DNA from: Gemmatimonadaceae bacterium | GTDB taxonomy: Bacteria > Gemmatimonadota > Gemmatimonadetes > Gemmatimonadales > Gemmatimonadaceae | Assembly (NCBI GenBank): GCA_025449955.1 | Contig: JANWIK010000002.1 | Location: forward strand, 1 to 32,723 | Reading direction: 5' to 3' | Length of the DNA: 32,723 nt | Part shown: piece after piece, positions 8,573 through 16,331 of the stretch | Position numbering within the stretch: the first letter of the stretch is position 1 | Layout: every line of letters starts with the position of its first letter | Program-made: the position numbers and the translations under genes | The notes under the pieces: generated by a model | Databases searched by the model: none | Told to the model about the DNA's origin: nothing | What the model saw: only the letters and a program-made list of their open reading frames with translations

Positions 8573-9243
8573 CCGAGAACGCCGCGCGTCCCGCGCGGCG
8601 TTCTCGTATCGCGACGCGACTGCGCCCGCTGTCGCGGTCGTTCTACGACCGCGACACCGAGCTCGTCGCCCGCGAGTTGTTGGGCGCGATCCTGTGGTGC
8701 CGCACGCCCGACGGCGTCGCCGCCGGGCGCATCGTCGAGACGGAGGCGTACGTGGGCGAGCACGACGGCGCCTGCCACGCCGCCGCTGGCCTAACGCAAC
8801 GCACCAAGTGGTTGTACGGACCGCCCGGCATCGCGTACGTTTACTTCATCTACGGGGTGCACTGGTGCTTCAACGCGGTCACGCGCCGCGAAGGGCTGCC
8901 GAGCGCCGTGCTCGTACGGGCGCTCGAACCGGTGGAGGGGATCCCGCTCATGCGCCATCGGCGCGGCGAGTCGGTGCCGGACCGCGATTTGACTAACGGA
9001 CCGGGGAAGCTCTGCGCCGCGCTCGCCATCACGGGCGCGAACAACGGCGCCCGCCTCGACCAACGTCCGCTCTCGATCCTGCGCGGCGAATCCGTGGGCG
9101 ATGCCGACGTCGGCAACTCGCGGCGCATCGGCATCACGCGCGCCGCCGATTGGCCCCTGCGCTGGTTCGTGAAGGGCAACCCGTTCGTCTCGCGCGCGCC
9201 GGGCACCGCGCCGCGCCGCGCACCGCGCACCCATGCCCGCTGA
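8569..9243 (+). CDS. DNA-3-methyladenine glycosylase (AAG/MPG family)
   Basis: 224 residues, normal family length. It excises alkylated purines from DNA in base excision repair. Recognisable elements are the RSFYDRDTELVARELLG opening, the active-site segment RIVETEAYVGEHDGACHA (catalytic Glu in VETEAY), GIAYVYFIYGVHWCFNAVT, VLVRALEP and NGPGKLCAALAI. The ATG overlaps the upstream TGA (ATGA). Conserved sequence starts only at about residue 20, and codons 2-13 form a perfect 15-bp hairpin, so the first residues are probably not functional protein sequence. No other ATG or GTG occurs before the conserved part. The Arg/Pro-rich tail after FVSRAPG is family-atypical. It overlaps the dipeptidase gene by 11 nt. 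Confidence 0.93.
   Translation: MTENAARPARRSRIATRLRPLSRSFYDRDTELVARELLGAILWCRTPDGVAAGRIVETEAYVGEHDGACHAAAGLTQRTKWLYGPPGIAYVYFIYGVHWCFNAVTRREGLPSAVLVRALEPVEGIPLMRHRRGESVPDRDLTNGPGKLCAALAITGANNGARLDQRPLSILRGESVGDADVGNSRRIGITRAADWPLRWFVKGNPFVSRAPGTAPRRAPRTHAR
8574..8606 (+). terminator. Perfect 15-bp hairpin over the NYN-stop / glycosylase-start junction
   Basis: CGAGAACGCCGCGCG (8574-8588) and CGCGCGGCGTTCTCG (8592-8606) are exact inverted complements around a TCC loop, starting 2 nt after the NYN stop codon and lying inside codons 2-13 of the glycosylase frame. There is no T tract, so it is not a standard intrinsic terminator. It could attenuate, protect the upstream message 3' end, or limit translation of the glycosylase. 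The structure is seen directly; the role is inferred. Confidence 0.5.
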
Positions 9244-10366
9244 CGGCGAGCTCGAGATTACCGATCGCGCGCGCCGCCTCTATCGCGATGCCATCGTCAT
9301 CGACACGCACAACGATCTCGTCACCAAGGTCCTCGACGAAGGGTACGACCCGGCCGTCCGGCACGCGCCGGTGCAGGGTCACACCGACGTCCCGCGCCTC
9401 ATCGACTCGGGACTAACCGCGCAGGTGCTCGCCGCGTGGGTCGACGCGCCCTATGCCCAACGCGGACCCGGGGCGTCGTTCGCCCGCGCGCTCGCCTACG
9501 CCGACGCCATCCACGCGCTCGTCGACGCGTATCCGGCCGCGCTGTGTTTCGCCACCACGGCCGCCAACGTCCGGCGTGCCAAAGCGGCTGGCACCGTGGC
9601 GATATTCATGGGCGTCGAAGGCGGCCATGCCATCGAGGACTCGCTCGACAATCTGCGCGAGCTCAAGCGGCGCGGCGCGTGTTATCTCACGCTCACCTGG
9701 AACAACGGCAACACGTGGGCCGGCTCCTCGATCGGCTCCGGCGACACGCGCACCACGGGCCTAACGCGATTCGGCCGCCAGGTGATCGGCGAGCTCAACC
9801 GCTTGGGCATGCTCGTCGACGTCTCCCACACCTCGAGCGAAACGCTCGCCGACGTACTGGCTGCCTCGCAGGCCCCGGTGATCGCCTCGCATTCGAGCGC
9901 CCGCGCGCTCGCCGACCATCCGCGGAACCTCAGCGACGAGGAGCTGCGCGCGATCGCCGCGCGGGGCGGCGTGATCTGCGTGAATTTCTATTCGCGATTC
10001 ATCGAGGTGCGCGTGCGCGAGGCGATGGACGCCGCCGAGGCGCGCGTCGAGGCCGAGCCCGCCGGCACCGCCGCCCAACGCTCGGCGCGGCTCGAGGCGC
10101 TGCTCGAGCGCATTCCGCCCACCCCGCTGTCGGTTCTCATCGACCACATCGATCACATCGCCCGTGTCGCCGGGATCGATCACGTCGGACTCGGCAGCGA
10201 CTTCGATGGCATTCGCCTAACGCCGGCCGGCGCCGCGGACGTGACCGCGTACCCGCGCATCGCGCAGGCGCTGCTCGACCGCGGCTACGCCGATGACGAC
10301 GTGCGCAAGGTCCTCGGCGCCAACGTCCTCCGGCTGATGGACGACGTGTTAGGCGCCGACGCCTGA
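9233..10366 (+). CDS. Membrane dipeptidase family (peptidase M19) metallohydrolase
   Basis: 377 residues. Amidohydrolase-type TIM barrel of the renal dipeptidase family, cleaving dipeptides, often with D-residues, using two zinc ions. Metal-site motifs are visible: IDTHND (H26, D28), the bridging Glu in GVEGGHA, the His in DVSHTS and in IASHSSARAL, and the late LGSDFDG aspartate. No signal peptide is seen, so probably cytosolic, unlike the mammalian enzyme. The ATG lies inside the end of the glycosylase gene (11-nt overlap). It is the last gene of the plus-strand operon. A peptide or peptidoglycan-scavenging role is the usual inference; the true substrate is not readable. Confidence 0.93.
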   Translation: MPADGELEITDRARRLYRDAIVIDTHNDLVTKVLDEGYDPAVRHAPVQGHTDVPRLIDSGLTAQVLAAWVDAPYAQRGPGASFARALAYADAIHALVDAYPAALCFATTAANVRRAKAAGTVAIFMGVEGGHAIEDSLDNLRELKRRGACYLTLTWNNGNTWAGSSIGSGDTRTTGLTRFGRQVIGELNRLGMLVDVSHTSSETLADVLAASQAPVIASHSSARALADHPRNLSDEELRAIAARGGVICVNFYSRFIEVRVREAMDAAEARVEAEPAGTAAQRSARLEALLERIPPTPLSVLIDHIDHIARVAGIDHVGLGSDFDGIRLTPAGAADVTAYPRIAQALLDRGYADDDVRKVLGANVLRLMDDVLGADA

Positions 10367-10377
10367 CGGGGGCCCGC

Positions 10378-10413
10378 AAAAAAAACGGGAGCCGCGTCTC
10401 ACGCGGCTCCCGT
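10378..10413 (-). terminator. Intrinsic terminator of the barrel gene (minus strand)
   Basis: A 12-bp perfect stem, ACGGGAGCCGCG (10385-10396) with CGCGGCTCCCGT (10402-10413), around a 5-nt loop. Read on the minus strand it is followed by eight T (the A run 10378-10385 on the plus strand). This is a textbook rho-independent terminator 28 nt after the stop of the minus-strand gene. On the plus strand the hairpin lacks a T tract but could still act weakly on the dipeptidase transcript. Confidence 0.92.
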
Positions 10414-10440
10414 CATCGTCCGGCCCTGGCCGGCCCGCCC

Positions 10441-11088
10441 TTACTCCGGTCGGTCGATCGACGTGCCGAAGTTGTAGCGGATCCCGCCCTCGATCATGTA
10501 CGTCGCACGCCCGTTGAGCAGGAAGTTCGCCGCCGTCGGCATGTACGTCACCTGGCCGAACAGCGAGAACCGGCGAATCGATGCCTGGAGTCCCGCGAGC
10601 GCCATGAAGGATATTCTATCGCGATCGTTCTGCAGTTGACCCGAAATCGCCGGCTCCGACAACGGATCCGCCGGCTGGTCGATCTGCCCAACTTGCTGGA
10701 TCAGATTCATCGAGAACCCGACGCCGCCATACGGGCGGAGTCCGCCCCACTGGACCGGGAAGGCTAACGCAGCCGCGCTGTACCGCCGCATGTCCTTCAT
10801 CGCCACGCGATAGTTGTTACCCTGGTTGTCCGTCACCGACGACGTCGTATTGAAAAAGTCCTGCTCGCCGGAGACGTACAGACCACCCTTGCTCCGGGTG
10901 ACGATCATGTCGAAGCCGATCGACGGCGCAACGTGGTTCGAGACCGTCGTTGTCGAGAACGTCATGAGGCCGGCCTTCGCTCCCCAGAACCACGAGTCCT
11001 GGAAGGGTCGGTTCGACTGGGCCGCACCGACCGCCGGTAGCAGCGCCACGAGGGCGAGCCCGGAAGTCATCCACCGGACCGTGCGCAT
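10441..11088 (-). CDS. Secreted outer-membrane-like beta-barrel protein of unknown function
   Basis: 215 residues from the ATG at 11088. This start is chosen because AGGAG (11096-11100) sits 7 nt upstream and because it opens directly into a signal peptide (MRTVRWMTSGLALVALLPAV, then GAAQ). The mature chain has alternating hydrophobic strands (FWGAKAGLMTFS, GGLYVSGEQDFF, LRPYGGVGFSMNLIQQ, RFSLFGQVTYMP, ATYMIEGGIRYNFG), as in OmpW/OmpA-like 8-strand barrels. The last strand is followed by a short polar tail, TSIDRPE, rather than ending in Phe. An upstream ATG at 11103 (MRSFTMRT) is possible but has a poorer ribosome site. It is monocistronic with its own strong terminator. Function unknown. 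Confidence 0.82.
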   Translation of the reverse strand: MRTVRWMTSGLALVALLPAVGAAQSNRPFQDSWFWGAKAGLMTFSTTTVSNHVAPSIGFDMIVTRSKGGLYVSGEQDFFNTTSSVTDNQGNNYRVAMKDMRRYSAAALAFPVQWGGLRPYGGVGFSMNLIQQVGQIDQPADPLSEPAISGQLQNDRDRISFMALAGLQASIRRFSLFGQVTYMPTAANFLLNGRATYMIEGGIRYNFGTSIDRPE

Positions 11089-11360
11089 GGTAAAACTCCT
11101 CATGTGTGAAAAAGGAGAGGGCTGAGTATTGATCGCGAGGAACTGGGGATGTGCGTGCGGAGGTCTGTCCCGTCGGAGCAGTCTTGTTATGGCGCTTAAG
11201 CTCATGTCAGAGACGAGGGTGACGCAGACTGGTCACGGGGACCGGTCGTCCCGTCATCCTGACATCCTTCAAGCAGACCGATCCGCTTGACCACGGGCAA
11301 CGCGTCCCCCACCTTGGCGAGAGGCGCACGTCGGGACGGGACCCCACTCGGAGTGAGAGT

Positions 11361-11708
11361 ATGAGAGAGCACGCTGCCGCCGTGACTCCGCCCGTCGACC
11401 AATTCCATAGTGCGGTTTACGGCACGGTGTTCGGCCGCAGAATGGAGACCGTCCACCGGCTCCGCGCCGGCGATGCGGTGATTCTGGTGCCCGATCCACC
11501 AGGGACGGACAACCCGGCCGTCTGGGTGCACGCCGCCGGCGGCGACGTGGTGGGCCACTTACCGTTCGCGGTGTCGGGCTGGCTCGTGCCGTGGATGCTC
11601 GACGGCGGCCGATGTCACGCGCACGTGGTGCGCGTCGAACCCGATGACGTCGCCAGTTGGAAGCGCGTCATCGTCCACCTCACGTTGGGCGCGCAGTCCT
11701 TCCGTTAG
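11361..11708 (+). CDS. Small stand-alone HIRAN-like domain protein
   Basis: 115 residues. From about residue 18 the sequence follows the HIRAN pattern: a V-x-G-x-x-F start (VYGTVFGRR), LRAGDAVILVPDPP, an N/D-containing turn (TDNPAVWVHA), DVVGHLPFAVSGWLVPWML and a closing CHAHVVRVEP strand. HIRAN domains bind DNA ends or stalled forks when fused to SNF2 helicases; single-domain bacterial versions are known but poorly characterised. The start is well supported: GGAG lies 7 nt before the ATG. The TAG stop overlaps the TAA stop of kbl on the other strand. Whether it acts in DNA repair is inference from the fold only; neighbours give no clear partner. Confidence 0.72.
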   Translation: MREHAAAVTPPVDQFHSAVYGTVFGRRMETVHRLRAGDAVILVPDPPGTDNPAVWVHAAGGDVVGHLPFAVSGWLVPWMLDGGRCHAHVVRVEPDDVASWKRVIVHLTLGAQSFR

Positions 11709-12904
11709 ACCAGCCCGAGTTTTCGGCCGACGCGCGTGAAGGCGCGGACCGCCGTGTCGAGGTCGTCGCGTGTGTGCGCGGCCGATAGTTGGCAACGGAT
11801 GCGCGCGTGCCCCTGCGGCACCACCGGATAGCCGAAGCCGGTGACGAAGATGCCATCATCCAGCATCATCTCGCTCATTTTGATGGCTAACGCCGTCTCG
11901 CCGACGATGATCGGCACGATCGGCGTTTCACCCGGAATCGGCTTGAATCCCGCTTCGGTGATCGCGCCGCGGAAATACTTGGTGTTCTCGCGCAAGCGCT
12001 CCACGCGATCCGGATGCTGTTCGATGAACGTCACGGCCGCGAGCGCGCTCCCCGCCACCGTGGGCGGCAACGCGTTCGAGAACAGCTGCGGCCGCGATCG
12101 CTGCGTGAGATAGTCGGTGAGCGCTTCGGCGCCGGCCGTGAACCCGCCGGCCGCGCCGCCCACTGCCTTGCCGAGCGTCGACGTGATGACGTCGACTTCG
12201 CCCAACACACTGTGAAACTCCGCCGTACCGCGCCCGCGTTCGCCCAACACACCGGTGCCGTGCGAGTCGTCCATTACCACGATGGCGTCGTATTGGCGCG
12301 CCAGCTCGAGGATGTCCGGCAGCCGCGCGATGTCTCCCTCCATCGAGAACACGCCGTCAGTCCACACGATGCGGCGTCGCGCACTGCGCGCCCCAGCCAG
12401 CTTGGACTCGAGGTCGCGCATGTCGGAGTGCTGATACACGGCGGTCGTGCACTTCGTGATCGCCTTGGCCAAGCGGATCGAATCGATGATCGACGCGTGA
12501 TTGAGCGCGTCCGAGATCACGAAGTCGCCCTCTTCCACCACCGTGGCCGTGAATCCCTCGTTCGCGTTCCACGCCGAGACGTACGTGAGCGACGATTCCG
12601 TCCCCACGAAGCGGGCCAAAGCGCGCTCGAGCTCGCGATGCACCGTGAACGTGCCGCAGATGAACCGCACGCTGCCGGTCCCCGCGCCGAACGTGTCGAG
12701 TGCATCCTTTCCGCCCTTGATCACCGCGGGCTCGGCCGACAATCCGAGATAGTTGTTGGACGAGAGGATCAGGACGTCGCCGCGCCCTTCCATGCGGACG
12801 TGCGCCGCCTGCGGCGACTCGAGATAGTTGAGACGCTTGTAGACACCGTCGCGCTTGAAGGCGTCGATGGCGCCGCTCAGTTGGGTGGCAAAGTTCGGAT
12901 TCAC
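11705..12904 (-). CDS. kbl: 2-amino-3-ketobutyrate CoA ligase (glycine C-acetyltransferase)
   Basis: 399 residues from a GTG at 12904, matching the usual length of about 398. The frame stays open far upstream through tdh in another frame, so the long version is not real. PLP-dependent alpha-oxoamine synthase fold: SNNYLGLS near 49-56, FGAGTGSVRFICGT (72-85), DALNHASIID (H138), VVMDDSHGTGVLG (D212, H215) and the Schiff-base lysine in TSTLGKAVGG (K246). It cleaves 2-amino-3-oxobutanoate with CoA to glycine and acetyl-CoA, the second step of threonine catabolism. It lies 35 nt downstream of tdh, the reverse of the E. coli kbl-tdh order. No clear ribosome site before the GTG. Confidence 0.95.
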   Translation of the reverse strand: MNPNFATQLSGAIDAFKRDGVYKRLNYLESPQAAHVRMEGRGDVLILSSNNYLGLSAEPAVIKGGKDALDTFGAGTGSVRFICGTFTVHRELERALARFVGTESSLTYVSAWNANEGFTATVVEEGDFVISDALNHASIIDSIRLAKAITKCTTAVYQHSDMRDLESKLAGARSARRRIVWTDGVFSMEGDIARLPDILELARQYDAIVVMDDSHGTGVLGERGRGTAEFHSVLGEVDVITSTLGKAVGGAAGGFTAGAEALTDYLTQRSRPQLFSNALPPTVAGSALAAVTFIEQHPDRVERLRENTKYFRGAITEAGFKPIPGETPIVPIIVGETALAIKMSEMMLDDGIFVTGFGYPVVPQGHARIRCQLSAAHTRDDLDTAVRAFTRVGRKLGLV

Positions 12905-12939
12905 GGCAGGGTCGGGAATGAGAATCGGCGTCGCGTCAG

Positions 12940-13965
12940 TTAGGCGATCTCGAAGATCACCTTGCCGGCCGCGCCGCTCTTGATGGCGTGGATCGCCTCG
13001 TCCGCGCATTCGAGCGGAAACCGGTGTGTGATCACGGGCGTCGGATCGAACTCGTGCGACCGCAGGAAGCGTGTCATCTGGATCCAGGTCTCGTACATGC
13101 GACGGCCGGTCACGCCGTACACCGTCACACCCTTGAACACCAACTCGGTGGCGAAATCGAATTGCATCGGCTTGGCCGGTACGCCCAGCATCTGCACGCG
13201 GCCCGCGGGACGAACCAGCGCGAACGCCTGATGAATCGCCGACGGCACACCCGACATCTCCAACACGACGTCCACGCCTAACCCGTCGGTGTGCTGCTTC
13301 ACGGTGCGCTCGACCTCGTCCGGATGCACCACGTCGTCCGCGCCCATCTGCTTGGCTAACGCAAGCCGCGTCTCGTTCACGTCCGATGCAATGATCCGCG
13401 ACGCCCCCGCCGCCCGGCAAATGCCCACCGCAAAGATGCCGATCGGGCCGCAGCCCGTGATGAGCACCGTCGCACCCGGAATCTCCGCCGTGAGCGCGGT
13501 GTGAAACGCGTTGCCCATCGGATCGTGAATGCCGCCTATGTCGTAGGAGATGTCGTCGTCCAAGTGCCACACGTTGGTCGCGGGCATCGCGATGTACTCC
13601 GCGAAGCATCCGTCGCGATCGACGCCGATCACTTTGGTGTACGGACACGCGTGCGAATTGCCGGTCCGGCACAAGAGGCACCGCCCGTCCACGATGTGTC
13701 CCTCCGCCGTCACGCGATCGCCCACGTGCACGTCGGTCACCAACGAACCGACTCGAGAGACGTCGCCCGCGAACTCGTGCCCAACGACAAACGGCGGATG
13801 ACACCGTCCGCGCGCCCAATCATCCCATTCGTAGATGTGAACGTCGGTGCCGCACACGCCCGCCCGCCGCACGCGGATCAACACCTCATCGTCCCGAATG
13901 CTCGGCTCGGGGACGTCCTTCAACTTGAAGCTCGGGGCGGCGGTCTCCTTCACAAGCGCTTTCAC
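12940..13965 (-). CDS. tdh: L-threonine 3-dehydrogenase (zinc MDR family)
   Basis: 341 residues from the GTG at 13965, exactly the usual length. An in-frame TTG at 13986 would add seven unconserved residues. It oxidises threonine to 2-amino-3-oxobutanoate with NAD+. Catalytic zinc ligands C38, H63 and E64 are present (AGVCGTDVHIYEWDDW, VVGHEF). The Rossmann motif is ATVLITGCGPIGIFAVGICR. The structural zinc lobe reads VDGRCLLCRTGNSHAC: positions 96, 99 and 107 are Cys, but position 93, normally the first Cys, is Asp. Otherwise the sequence is typical (VIGVDRDGCFAEY, YDIGGIHDPMGNAFH). It is first in the tdh-kbl operon. Confidence 0.95.
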   Translation of the reverse strand: MKALVKETAAPSFKLKDVPEPSIRDDEVLIRVRRAGVCGTDVHIYEWDDWARGRCHPPFVVGHEFAGDVSRVGSLVTDVHVGDRVTAEGHIVDGRCLLCRTGNSHACPYTKVIGVDRDGCFAEYIAMPATNVWHLDDDISYDIGGIHDPMGNAFHTALTAEIPGATVLITGCGPIGIFAVGICRAAGASRIIASDVNETRLALAKQMGADDVVHPDEVERTVKQHTDGLGVDVVLEMSGVPSAIHQAFALVRPAGRVQMLGVPAKPMQFDFATELVFKGVTVYGVTGRRMYETWIQMTRFLRSHEFDPTPVITHRFPLECADEAIHAIKSGAAGKVIFEIA

Positions 13966-14095
13966 GCGATCGATAGCTCCAATCAATGGTCACATAGCGA
14001 CCGTACGACGATCGGCGCGCAGCGTGGCGCGCGCGCGAAAGCTGTCGCTGGACCGGCGATGACGCCAGGGGAACACCACCCGGCGTACGCGGCGC

Positions 14096-14887
14096 TCAGA
14101 ACACCGTACCGATCTGTCCGCCGTCTACGGCGATCGCCGTTCCCGTCACGAAACTGGCGCGCTCGGACGCGAGAAACGCGACCACCGACGCCAACTCCCC
14201 CGGCTGTCCCGATCGGCCGATCGGAATCGCGCGACGACGCTCGGCCAGCACCTCGTCGAGCGAACGTTCCTCTCGTCGCGCACGCCCTGCCGCCAGCGAC
14301 ATCGAGCGGTCGGTGTCGAAGTGTCCGGTGAGAATCGTGTTCACCAACACGTTGTCCTTCGCGCAGTCCGTGGCCAGTGTCTTCGCGAACGCGGCGAGCC
14401 CGGCGCGCGCTGTGTTCGAAAGGACCAACGACTGCATCGGCTGCTTGGCCGCCGTCGATGTCAGGTAGATGATGCGTCCCCATTGACGACGCCGCATACC
14501 CGACACGACCTGGTACGTGAGACGTATCGACGCGAACAAGTTGAGCTCGATCGCCGCGCGATACTGATCCTCGGTCGTGTCTTCGATGTCGGTGGCGGGC
14601 GGACCGCCCGCGTTCGCAACGAGAATATCGATTGGTCCGAGCGTGGCCTTCGCTTCTTTCACCGCCGCGGCGATCGCCGGAGCGTCCGTCACGTCCGCGA
14701 CGAGCGGGAGCACGCGGCGCCGCGACTCGGCGGCGATCTCGCTTGCGGCGCGAGTCAGTGTCTCGGTGCGTCGCCCAACGATCGCAACCGACGCGCCTTC
14801 CAACGCGAGCTCGCGCGCACACGCGCGGCCGAGCCCACTCGATGCGCCCGTGACGAGCGCGACTCTGCCTGTCAAACCGAGCTCCAC
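14096..14887 (-). CDS. SDR-family protein lacking the catalytic YxxxK pair
   Basis: 263 residues from a GTG, with AGGAG 8 nt upstream. Rossmann fold with cofactor motif VTGASSGLGRA (TGxxxGxG) and a NAG motif in ILVANAGGPP. The catalytic serine region (IIYLTSTAAKQPM) is kept, but the expected Tyr-x-x-x-Lys is LVLSN (SLVLSNTARAGLAAFAKTLA). The Tyr is Leu and the Lys is Asn. A recognised SDR subgroup usually annotated as FabG-like carries this LxLSN variant, so it is not a local sequencing slip. The classical hydride-transfer mechanism should not work, so its reaction is unknown; it could be a binding protein or use other residues. It is separated from tdh by about 130 nt. Confidence 0.88.
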   Translation of the reverse strand: MELGLTGRVALVTGASSGLGRACARELALEGASVAIVGRRTETLTRAASEIAAESRRRVLPLVADVTDAPAIAAAVKEAKATLGPIDILVANAGGPPATDIEDTTEDQYRAAIELNLFASIRLTYQVVSGMRRRQWGRIIYLTSTAAKQPMQSLVLSNTARAGLAAFAKTLATDCAKDNVLVNTILTGHFDTDRSMSLAAGRARREERSLDEVLAERRRAIPIGRSGQPGELASVVAFLASERASFVTGTAIAVDGGQIGTVF

Positions 14888-15002
14888 TCAGGCGTCTCCT
14901 GATTCCGTTCGTGACGTGACGCGAATACCAGCGACAACTCTCTAATACTACAGAATTGCGCTCACCGAAACCCGCTGCGCCGATGTCACGCGGCGCACTC
15001 GG

Positions 15003-16331
15003 TCAGGCGAGACCGATGCGCTTCGCGATGCGCTCGCCGGCGAACTCGCCGCTTGCGACGGCGCCTTCGATGAGCGGCGTCGTGAGGTAGTCGCCGGCCA
15101 ACGCGATCGGCAAGTCGATCGAGTTCAACAGCGCGCTCGCGCGAGCGCGGTCACGCACGAAGCCGATGAACGGGATCGGCGATCCATGGTTGAATCGATA
15201 GACGCGCGCACGCGTGATGTGTCCTCGAACCTGGGGCACGAGCGCTTCCACGTCGGGCAGCATGTGCGCTGTGATCGACTCCGCGGACATGTCGCGCATC
15301 GCGTCGAGCGCGCGCGGCGCCGGCCACGCAAGCACCACGTCGCGGTCGGCGCGAACACGCGGGCGCTTCGCTCCGTGCACGGCGCACGCGCTCACCGTGC
15401 GCGCGACGCGCACGTCCTGGAATACGCCGAACGCATCGTGAGGCGGGGCGCAGTCGAGGGCGAGGGCTAACGTGAGCGTGCCGCGCATCGGTACCGTCGC
15501 AAGCCAGTGGGCGAGGGCGTGATCGATTCCCAAGTGCGGCGCGATCAGATCGTGCGCCGTGCGGGGATCCGTTGCGATCACGACTGCCGCGGCATCCCAC
15601 GTGCGACCCGTCGCGTCGTGCACCGACACGCGCGATGTACGGCCTCCGCCCGAGTCCGCGTTCACTGCGACGACGCGCGCGTCGGTGATCACCTCGATGC
15701 CGACCAGCGCGGCGCCCAACGCATCGGACCAACTACGCATCGGCGCCAGCGTGTCGCCTTCGCTGCCATATCGGCCGAGTGACAGGAAGAACGCGAGCGA
15801 TACGTCGGATGCGGCCACGTTGTAGAATCCGTTGCACGGCGGCTCGGCGAGTGTGTCGGCGGCCGCGGCACCGATGCGTCGCTCGACGTACGAGCGGACG
15901 CTTTCCGTGTCCAACGACTCCGGTAGGCGCGCGCCGGATGCGTCGAGCGCCTCGCGATGGCGAGCGAGCAGCGGCAAGAGCGATGTCGCAAGTCGCACTT
16001 TCTCGCGTGCGCTCAGCCCGCTGAAACCGAGCAGACTGCGCAGCGATCCGAATCTGAGAGGGAGGCGCTCCCCGTTACGCACGACGATGTCATGCGCGAC
16101 GTCGCGCTCCAGGTGTGCGCCGAGCAACTGCACGGTGCGCGCGTATCCGGCGGTGATGAGCTGTGCACCGGTGTCGATCGGCACATCGTCGAGCACATCG
16201 CTGCGCGCGCGGCCGCCGAGCATTCGGCGCTCTTCGATGAGCGTGACGCGCGCACCGCGATCGCGAAGCCTCACGGCAGCAGCGACGCCCGCGAATCCGC
16301 CGCCAATCACGACGACGCGCGCGTCCGTCAT
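15003..16331 (-). CDS. FAD-dependent amine oxidase / phytoene desaturase-like flavoprotein (HpnE-like)
   Basis: 442 residues from the ATG at 16331, chosen because it places the FAD dinucleotide-binding motif at the N-terminus (VVVIGGGFAGVAAAVRLRDR); an in-frame TTG 42 nt upstream is less likely. Next come TLIEERRMLGGRARS (the GGR motif after the second strand), VPIDTGAQLIT, a substrate/cap region (about 100-330) and the C-terminal FAD motif PIALAGDYLTTPLIEGAVASG. This arrangement matches the phytoene desaturase / squalene-associated desaturase / protoporphyrinogen oxidase superfamily. No carotenoid, hopanoid or haem genes adjoin, so the substrate is open. It ends about 115 nt upstream of the SDR gene. 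Confidence 0.85.
   Translation of the reverse strand: MTDARVVVIGGGFAGVAAAVRLRDRGARVTLIEERRMLGGRARSDVLDDVPIDTGAQLITAGYARTVQLLGAHLERDVAHDIVVRNGERLPLRFGSLRSLLGFSGLSAREKVRLATSLLPLLARHREALDASGARLPESLDTESVRSYVERRIGAAAADTLAEPPCNGFYNVAASDVSLAFFLSLGRYGSEGDTLAPMRSWSDALGAALVGIEVITDARVVAVNADSGGGRTSRVSVHDATGRTWDAAAVVIATDPRTAHDLIAPHLGIDHALAHWLATVPMRGTLTLALALDCAPPHDAFGVFQDVRVARTVSACAVHGAKRPRVRADRDVVLAWPAPRALDAMRDMSAESITAHMLPDVEALVPQVRGHITRARVYRFNHGSPIPFIGFVRDRARASALLNSIDLPIALAGDYLTTPLIEGAVASGEFAGERIAKRIGLA

Noticed and set aside
6818-10366. NYN protein, DNA glycosylase and dipeptidase as a defence system
   Set aside because: The genes overlap, but the glycosylase and M19 enzymes are ordinary housekeeping types and no toxin, sensor or defence hallmark accompanies them.
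12905-13819. Long upstream extension of the kbl reading frame (704 residues in total)
   Set aside because: It is a shadow frame through tdh: Arg/Gly-rich and unlike any kbl. The GTG at 12904 gives the standard length.
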